Of a stretch of 9,935 nt of DNA, positions 6,964-9,935 are shown in pieces. The stretch is from Flavobacteriales bacterium (GTDB lineage Bacteria > Bacteroidota > Bacteroidia > NORP154), in the NCBI GenBank assembly GCA_012965625.1, contig DTSC01000248.1:1-9935 (forward strand), given 5' to 3'. Below the pieces are notes generated by a model that made no database searches, was not told the origin of the DNA, and was given only the letters and a program-made list of their open reading frames with translations. The translations under genes and the position numbers were made by a program. The first letter of the stretch is position 1, and the number at the start of each line of letters is the position of its first letter.

Positions 6964-9423
6964 TCATATCCTGATACCAAATACACATACATCATCTATT
7001 TGCATATCTCCCCCTTTCCAATTGTTAAAAGAGCGGTAAAAAGATTTTTTTTGTTGATCCATAGGCTGGTCTTTACAGCTAGTAATCAGTTTATTAAATT
7101 TATCAAAACCGAACATTTTTTCATCCTTGCCTCCAAATTGTTCTACAAAACCATCAGAAGTCATATACAGGGTGTCCCCATTTTGCATATCAATTGTCTT
7201 GGTGGTAAATGGTTTTTTTCTGCCAAAGAAAAAACCAATGGGGTAGGGGTCTCCTTTAACACGTATCACTTTCCCTTTACGCTCTATGTATAAGGACTGC
7301 CCTGCACTAGCAAATTGTAAGGATTTCTGCTTATTGTCAAGCAATACCAATGTCATGTCCAAACCATCTAACGCTTCTATTTTTCCCCTATCCTGCTTTA
7401 AGGCTTTTATGATTTGAATACTCAATTTTTCTAAAACTTCATTGACTGAAATAATGCCTTTTTCGATTATGATCTCGTTAAGTAAAGAGGTAGTAATCAT
7501 GCTCATAAAAGCCCCTGGAACTCCATGGCCCGTGCAGTCACAAACTGCCACCATAATTTGATCTTTGTTGATTTTATGAGCCCAATAAAAGTCTCCACTT
7601 ACAATGTCTTTCGGTTGATAATAGATAAAGTATTCTTTTAAAATGCTATCCAGGTACTCTTTTGATGTAAGACTTGCTTCCTGAATGCGTCTAGCATAGT
7701 TGATGCTTCCGCTGATATATCTGTTCTTCTGCTCAATGATCCCTTTTTGTCTTTTAGTCTTTTTGAAACGGCTGTAGATGATAGAAGAAAATATAAGGAC
7801 CATAGCCAAAATAGCTATAGTACCATAGGAGAATAATTCTTGTCTTTTTTCTTTTTCTTCGGCCACTGCCATTTCTTCCCGATGCTTGGCCTTTGCCAAG
7901 GCTTGCTGTTTCTGGTGTATGGCATTATCGAGCACCTTCTCCTTTTCGTATTTATATTTGTATTCTTGCTGTAAAAGAGCTCGTGTATTCTTCTCATTGA
8001 GTATGCTGTCACGCATTACCAAGTAAAGCTCGTGCATCTCCAGAGCCTTTTTATGGTTTCCTGTGGTTTTGTATATTTCAAATAAAACAATTGAGGCATC
8101 CTTTATCTTAATTACTGCTCCTGCTTCCTTGGCCAGTTTGAGGGCTTTTAAAACCGTTGTCATTGCTTTAGCAGAATTGCCCTGGTGGTGGTAGATAGTT
8201 CCAATTTCAATCAAGGAGTTTGCTGTATTTTTCTTGTCCATTAATTCTTTATTTATATTTAAGCTTCGCATGAAATATTTCAAGGCCTGTGGGAAGTCTT
8301 TCTTGATGTAATAGATACCTCCAATCCCAATCAAGGATTTTGCTATTCCTGCTTTATATTGTATTTCCTCATTGATCTTCAAACTTTGAGTATAATGCTC
8401 CATAGCTTTATTGATATGCCCCTGCTCTTTATAAATCATTCCAATATTGTACAGCGTACTTGCTATCCCCATTTCATTGCCAATTTGTTTGTGTACATTT
8501 AAACTTCGGTTGTAACAATCCAGCGCTAAATTGTACTCTTCTTGATCAAAATAGGCCTCTGCCATTTTGTTTAGAGAATGTGCCATGCCCTTTTTGTCTC
8601 CCATCTCTTCCTTTATTTTTAAACTGATCGTGTATTGCTCCATGGCTTTGGGGTAATCGCCCTGTCCAATGTAAATAATCCCTATATTATTTAATGTTTT
8701 TGCCATGCTCTTTTTGTCTCCAGTCTTTTTATTTATTGCCAGGCTTCGGTTGTAATAATCCATGGCCTTGGCTAGATCACCATTTCCTTCATACAAAAGG
8801 CCCATATTGTTAAAAATGATTGCTATGCTATGCTGATCATTTAAGTCTTTATATATTTTCATTATTTGGATATAATACTCCAGGGCCTTTTGTGTATTTC
8901 CTTGAACATCATATATTTTCGCCATATTGCCCAGGGTAGCCGCCATGCCCTTTTTGTTGCCCATTTCTTCTTTTATTGTCAAGCTGCGATTATAATAATC
9001 CATCGCTTTTGGGTAATTGCCTGTTTCTTTATAAATAAGGCCCATATTGTTCAGGGTCTTCGCAATACCCTTCATATTTTTACTTTCTTTATATATTTTC
9101 AAACTGCGGTTGTAATGCTCAATTGCAGCTGGATAGTTGCTCCGAATATGAAAAGAAATGCCTTGCGTAATCATGGCTAAAGCCATTTGATTTTTCAGGC
9201 CCTTCTCTTTTGCCAGCATATATTCCAACTGAGCAAAGTAGAAGGCACTATCAGGCTGGGAGAATAGATAACCATCCCAGGCTATCTTATGCATTGCCTT
9301 AAGTCGCATGGAATCTGGTTGATCTTTGTCGTTCCATACCTTCCATAGGGAGTCTGGATTAAAAGCTGTGGTTATTGTAAGCCAGCAGCATAGTGTGAAT
9401 ATGAGGATAAGATATTTCTTCAT
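6964..9423 (-). CDS. Membrane-anchored 10-TPR sensor with cytoplasmic SpoIIE/PP2C-type Ser/Thr phosphatase domain
   Basis: I place the start at the ATG at 9423 (819 residues) because it gives a clean signal peptide, MKKYLILIFTLCCWLTITTA; an in-frame ATG at 9453 would only add MNWVFHYFSK. After a short helical region come ten TPR units of exactly 40 residues each (77-476), a long charged coiled coil (477-530), one membrane helix (about 533-553), a linker with SINYARRIQEASL (573-585), and a SpoIIE-type phosphatase domain to the C-terminus. Conserved acidic residues are D611 (SGDF), D629 (CDCTGHG), D689 (GLD), D757 (SDGF) and D810-D811 (IDD). The layout suggests a periplasmic TPR solenoid that senses a protein or peptide partner and controls a cytoplasmic phosphatase through the coiled coil. 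It is a diverged paralogue of the gene at 3985-5922 with more repeats. No kinase, STAS protein or sigma factor lies nearby, so its target is unknown. Confidence 0.88.
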   Translation of the reverse strand: MKKYLILIFTLCCWLTITTAFNPDSLWKVWNDKDQPDSMRLKAMHKIAWDGYLFSQPDSAFYFAQLEYMLAKEKGLKNQMALAMITQGISFHIRSNYPAAIEHYNRSLKIYKESKNMKGIAKTLNNMGLIYKETGNYPKAMDYYNRSLTIKEEMGNKKGMAATLGNMAKIYDVQGNTQKALEYYIQIMKIYKDLNDQHSIAIIFNNMGLLYEGNGDLAKAMDYYNRSLAINKKTGDKKSMAKTLNNIGIIYIGQGDYPKAMEQYTISLKIKEEMGDKKGMAHSLNKMAEAYFDQEEYNLALDCYNRSLNVHKQIGNEMGIASTLYNIGMIYKEQGHINKAMEHYTQSLKINEEIQYKAGIAKSLIGIGGIYYIKKDFPQALKYFMRSLNINKELMDKKNTANSLIEIGTIYHHQGNSAKAMTTVLKALKLAKEAGAVIKIKDASIVLFEIYKTTGNHKKALEMHELYLVMRDSILNEKNTRALLQQEYKYKYEKEKVLDNAIHQKQQALAKAKHREEMAVAEEKEKRQELFSYGTIAILAMVLIFSSIIYSRFKKTKRQKGIIEQKNRYISGSINYARRIQEASLTSKEYLDSILKEYFIYYQPKDIVSGDFYWAHKINKDQIMVAVCDCTGHGVPGAFMSMITTSLLNEIIIEKGIISVNEVLEKLSIQIIKALKQDRGKIEALDGLDMTLVLLDNKQKSLQFASAGQSLYIERKGKVIRVKGDPYPIGFFFGRKKPFTTKTIDMQNGDTLYMTSDGFVEQFGGKDEKMFGFDKFNKLITSCKDQPMDQQKKSFYRSFNNWKGGDMQIDDVCVFGIRI
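7996..9195 (-). repeat. Ten in-phase 120-bp units encoding the TPR array
   Basis: The coding sequence repeats every 120 bases for 1200 bases without an indel, each unit encoding one 40-residue TPR. Typical unit features are NNxGxIY, the G-[ND]-Y-x-K-A-M turn, and YNRSLxI. Units 2, 4 and 5 are the most alike: KEEMG[ND]KKGMA ends both 2 and 5, and MDYYNRSL occurs in 2 and 4. This points to internal unit duplication. Confidence 0.85.
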
Positions 9424-9496
9424 TTTACTAAAGTAATGAAAAACCCAGTTCAAACTATCTATGCAATATGTTATACACCTGCTCAGTATTATTTTT

Positions 9497-9510
9497 CCAT
9501 GCTGACATGG
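9497..9510. repeat. Perfect short inverted repeat CCATG-CTGA-CATGG
   Basis: A 5-bp perfect inverted repeat with a 4-base loop lies between the divergent phosphatase gene and the ilv promoter, about 60 bases upstream of the -33 box. It could be a small operator half-site pair or chance. A second, AT-only-flanked palindrome (AAAGTT-TT-AACTTT) follows at 9522-9535. Confidence 0.25.
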
Positions 9511-9572
9511 TCTAATTAAATAAAGTTTTAACTTTTTTTATATCTGGGGAACATAAAAATAGTAAAAGTTTA

Positions 9573-9605
9573 TTTGCAAAATTCAATTACAATGCCCTAA
9601 TTTTG
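9573..9605 (+). promoter_or_regulatory. Bacteroidota-type promoter for the ilv leader transcript
   Basis: TTTG at 9573-9576 and TAATTTTG at 9598-9605 match the phylum's -33 TTTG and -7 TAnnTTTG elements with a 21-base spacer. Transcription would begin near 9612, leaving only about 10 bases before the first leader ATG, as suits a leader peptide translated right behind RNA polymerase. Confidence 0.7.
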
Positions 9606-9622
9606 CTGCCGAAATAAACGAA

Positions 9623-9682
9623 ATGAATTTATTACATACCATTATCCCTCAAATTATTATTATCGTGGAGAAACCACAGTAA
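9623..9682 (+). CDS. Ilv attenuator leader peptide 1
   Basis: This 19-codon ORF encodes MNLLHTIIPQIIIIVEKPQ: six Ile, one Val and two Leu, with an uninterrupted Ile4-Val run at 9653-9667. It starts about 10 bases after the predicted transcription start and is followed 30 bases after its stop by an intrinsic terminator. The only sensible role is as a sensor: slow translation of the Ile codons when charged tRNA-Ile is scarce. There is no good Shine-Dalgarno, as is usual in this phylum. Confidence 0.8.
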   Translation: MNLLHTIIPQIIIIVEKPQ

Positions 9683-9744
9683 GCGGGAGCGGTATATCTA
9701 TAACAGACAACGAAAAGCCTTCCCAAAACTGGGAAGGCTTTTTT
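9636..9744 (+). promoter_or_regulatory. Attenuator 1: mutually exclusive RNA hairpins
   Basis: The predicted segments are: 1, ATACC (9636-9640) plus TCCC (9645-9648); 2, GGGAGCGGTAT (9685-9695); 3, CCTTCCC (9718-9724); 4, GGGAAGG (9731-9737). Segments 1 and 2 pair as ATACC/GGTAT and TCCC/GGGA with the Ile run in the loop. Segment 2 can instead pair with 3 (GGGAG then GG, one bulged C, one G-U) as antiterminator. Segments 3 and 4 form the terminator. A ribosome stalled on the Ile codons would cover segment 1 and free 2; one at the stop codon would cover 2 and let 3-4 form. The pairings were found by eye and no energies were calculated. Confidence 0.65.
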
Positions 9745-9749
9745 GTTTT
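9713..9749 (+). terminator. Intrinsic terminator of attenuator 1
   Basis: AAAAGCCTTCCC (9713-9724) and GGGAAGGCTTTT (9731-9742) form a perfect 12-bp stem with a 6-base loop, followed by TTTTTTGTTTT. It is strong and lies before any structural gene, so it serves attenuation and does not mark a gene end. Confidence 0.9.
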
Positions 9750-9762
9750 AGAACAGATTGAA

Positions 9763-9816
9763 ATGCGAAACATACTGAACATAATTATTGTGATTATTAT
9801 TTCACCACCTTGGTGA
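9763..9816 (+). CDS. Ilv attenuator leader peptide 2
   Basis: This 17-codon ORF encodes MRNILNIIIVIIISPPW: seven Ile, one Val and one Leu, with an I3-V-I3 block at 9784-9801. It begins 13 bases past the end of terminator 1, leaving no room for a second promoter of the kind seen at 9573-9605, so it is translated only on transcripts that have read through attenuator 1. It ends with Pro-Pro-Trp-stop, which may slow the ribosome near the stop. The stop codon lies in the 3' arm of the small hairpin at 9802-9816. Confidence 0.8.
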   Translation: MRNILNIIIVIIISPPW

Positions 9817-9874
9817 GGAAGGATCCTATTGTATTAATTCGAAAGCCTTTCTTCTACCTAGAAAGGCTTTTTTT
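9802..9874 (+). promoter_or_regulatory. Attenuator 2: mutually exclusive RNA hairpins
   Basis: Segment 1-2 is the perfect hairpin TCACCA-CCT-TGGTGA (9802-9816) directly after the last Ile codon. Its 3' arm runs into GAGGAAGG (9815-9822), which can pair over eight contiguous positions (two G-U) with CTTTCTTC (9847-9854), the 5' arm of terminator 2. A ribosome stalled on the Ile block would disrupt the first hairpin and favour this antiterminator. A ribosome reaching the stop codon would cover GAGGAAGG and allow termination. The pairings were found by eye. Confidence 0.7.
9842..9874 (+). terminator. Intrinsic terminator of attenuator 2
   Basis: AAAGCCTTTCT (9842-9852) and AGAAAGGCTTT (9860-9870) form a perfect 11-bp stem with a 7-base loop, ending in seven T (9868-9874). 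It lies 20 bases before the ilvE start codon and resembles terminator 1 in sequence (AAAGCCTT and AAGGCTTT cores). Confidence 0.9.
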
Positions 9875-9894
9875 AACCCCTAAATTTAAAAACC

Positions 9895-9935
9895 ATGTAT
9901 TACAAAGAAAATTCACTTATATATCTGGACGGTGC
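9895..9935 (+). CDS. ilvE: Branched-chain amino acid aminotransferase, N-terminus only
   Basis: Only 13 codons are visible: MYYKENSLIYLDG. This matches the recalled start of Bacteroidota IlvE proteins (M-Y-Y-x-E/D-x-x-x-I-Y-L-x-G, followed in the family by a short stretch leading to the LHYG-FEG region). IlvE is a fold-type IV PLP enzyme that transfers the amino group between glutamate and the 2-oxo acids of Leu, Ile and Val in the cytoplasm. The two Ile-rich attenuators immediately upstream independently support a branched-chain amino acid gene. In this phylum ilvE is often first in an ilv/leu operon, but the downstream genes lie outside the window. No Shine-Dalgarno is present; the region before the ATG is A-rich. 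Confidence 0.8.
   Translation, partial: MYYKENSLIYLDG

Noticed and set aside
7000..7293. Plus-strand ORF of 97 codons
   Set aside because: It is antisense to the SpoIIE phosphatase domain, whose catalytic motifs are intact on the minus strand.
8866..9180. Plus-strand ORF of 104 codons inside the TPR phosphatase gene
   Set aside because: It is antisense to the highly repetitive TPR coding sequence, shows no domain, and arises from the 120-base periodicity keeping one antisense frame open.
7996..9195. CRISPR-like or satellite repeat
   Set aside because: The 120-base periodicity is fully explained by 40-residue TPR units in one continuous reading frame.
9713..9749. Ordinary end-of-gene terminator for an unseen upstream gene
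   Set aside because: No plus-strand structural gene lies between the promoter at 9573-9605 and this hairpin; only the Ile-rich leader ORF does.
9612..9894. T-box or metabolite riboswitch upstream of ilvE
   Set aside because: No T-box sequence or known riboswitch core is visible, and two Ile-rich translatable ORFs with terminators explain the region better.

Overview
The window looks like a piece of an AT-rich Bacteroidota chromosome, probably a free-living, T9SS-bearing lineage of the Cytophagales/Flavobacteriia kind; the exact taxon cannot be read from it. The evidence is a C-terminal type IX secretion sorting domain (bases 634-858), a Bacteroidota-type promoter (TTTG, 21 nt, TAATTTTG at 9573-9605), TPR-membrane-SpoIIE phosphatases of the kind common in this phylum, few Shine-Dalgarno sequences, and an ilvE start typical of Bacteroidota.

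Layout. (1) 1-861, plus strand: C-terminal part of a secreted surface protein (end of a beta-helix-like region, a PKD domain and a T9SS sorting domain). (2) 912-3407, minus strand: a tightly packed set with a group II PLP-dependent decarboxylase of the glutamate/cysteine-sulfinate type. Its 3' end overlaps a DUF6695-like gene that is split into two ORFs (1229-1957 and 912-1232) joined by an ATGA overlap. (3) 3548-3820, minus: a small exported Cys-rich protein with two heavy-metal-binding-like units. (4) 3985-9423: two large receptor-like phosphatases with the same plan (signal peptide, periplasmic TPRs, coiled coil, one membrane helix, cytoplasmic SpoIIE/PP2C domain). They point toward each other and flank an ATP-grasp-like gene of an uncharacterised family (5962-6843, minus). 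(5) 9573-9935, plus: a branched-chain amino acid control region leading into the first 13 codons of ilvE.

The most interesting part is region 5. One promoter is followed by two short leader ORFs in series, MNLLHTIIPQIIIIVEKPQ and MRNILNIIIVIIISPPW. Each is dense in Ile codons and each is followed by a strong intrinsic terminator (9713-9749 and 9842-9874). In both modules a segment just past the Ile codons can pair with the 5' arm of the terminator, as ribosome-mediated attenuation requires. This reads as a tandem, two-step Ile/Val/Leu attenuator in front of ilvE. Only the single-module form of such control is familiar to me.

The phosphatases presumably pass an envelope signal to cytoplasmic phosphoprotein targets, but no partner kinase, anti-sigma factor or STAS protein is present. 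No tRNA, rRNA, CRISPR array, transposase or integrase was found. The only gene-free stretch over 300 bases is 9424-9894, which is filled by the ilv leader region.
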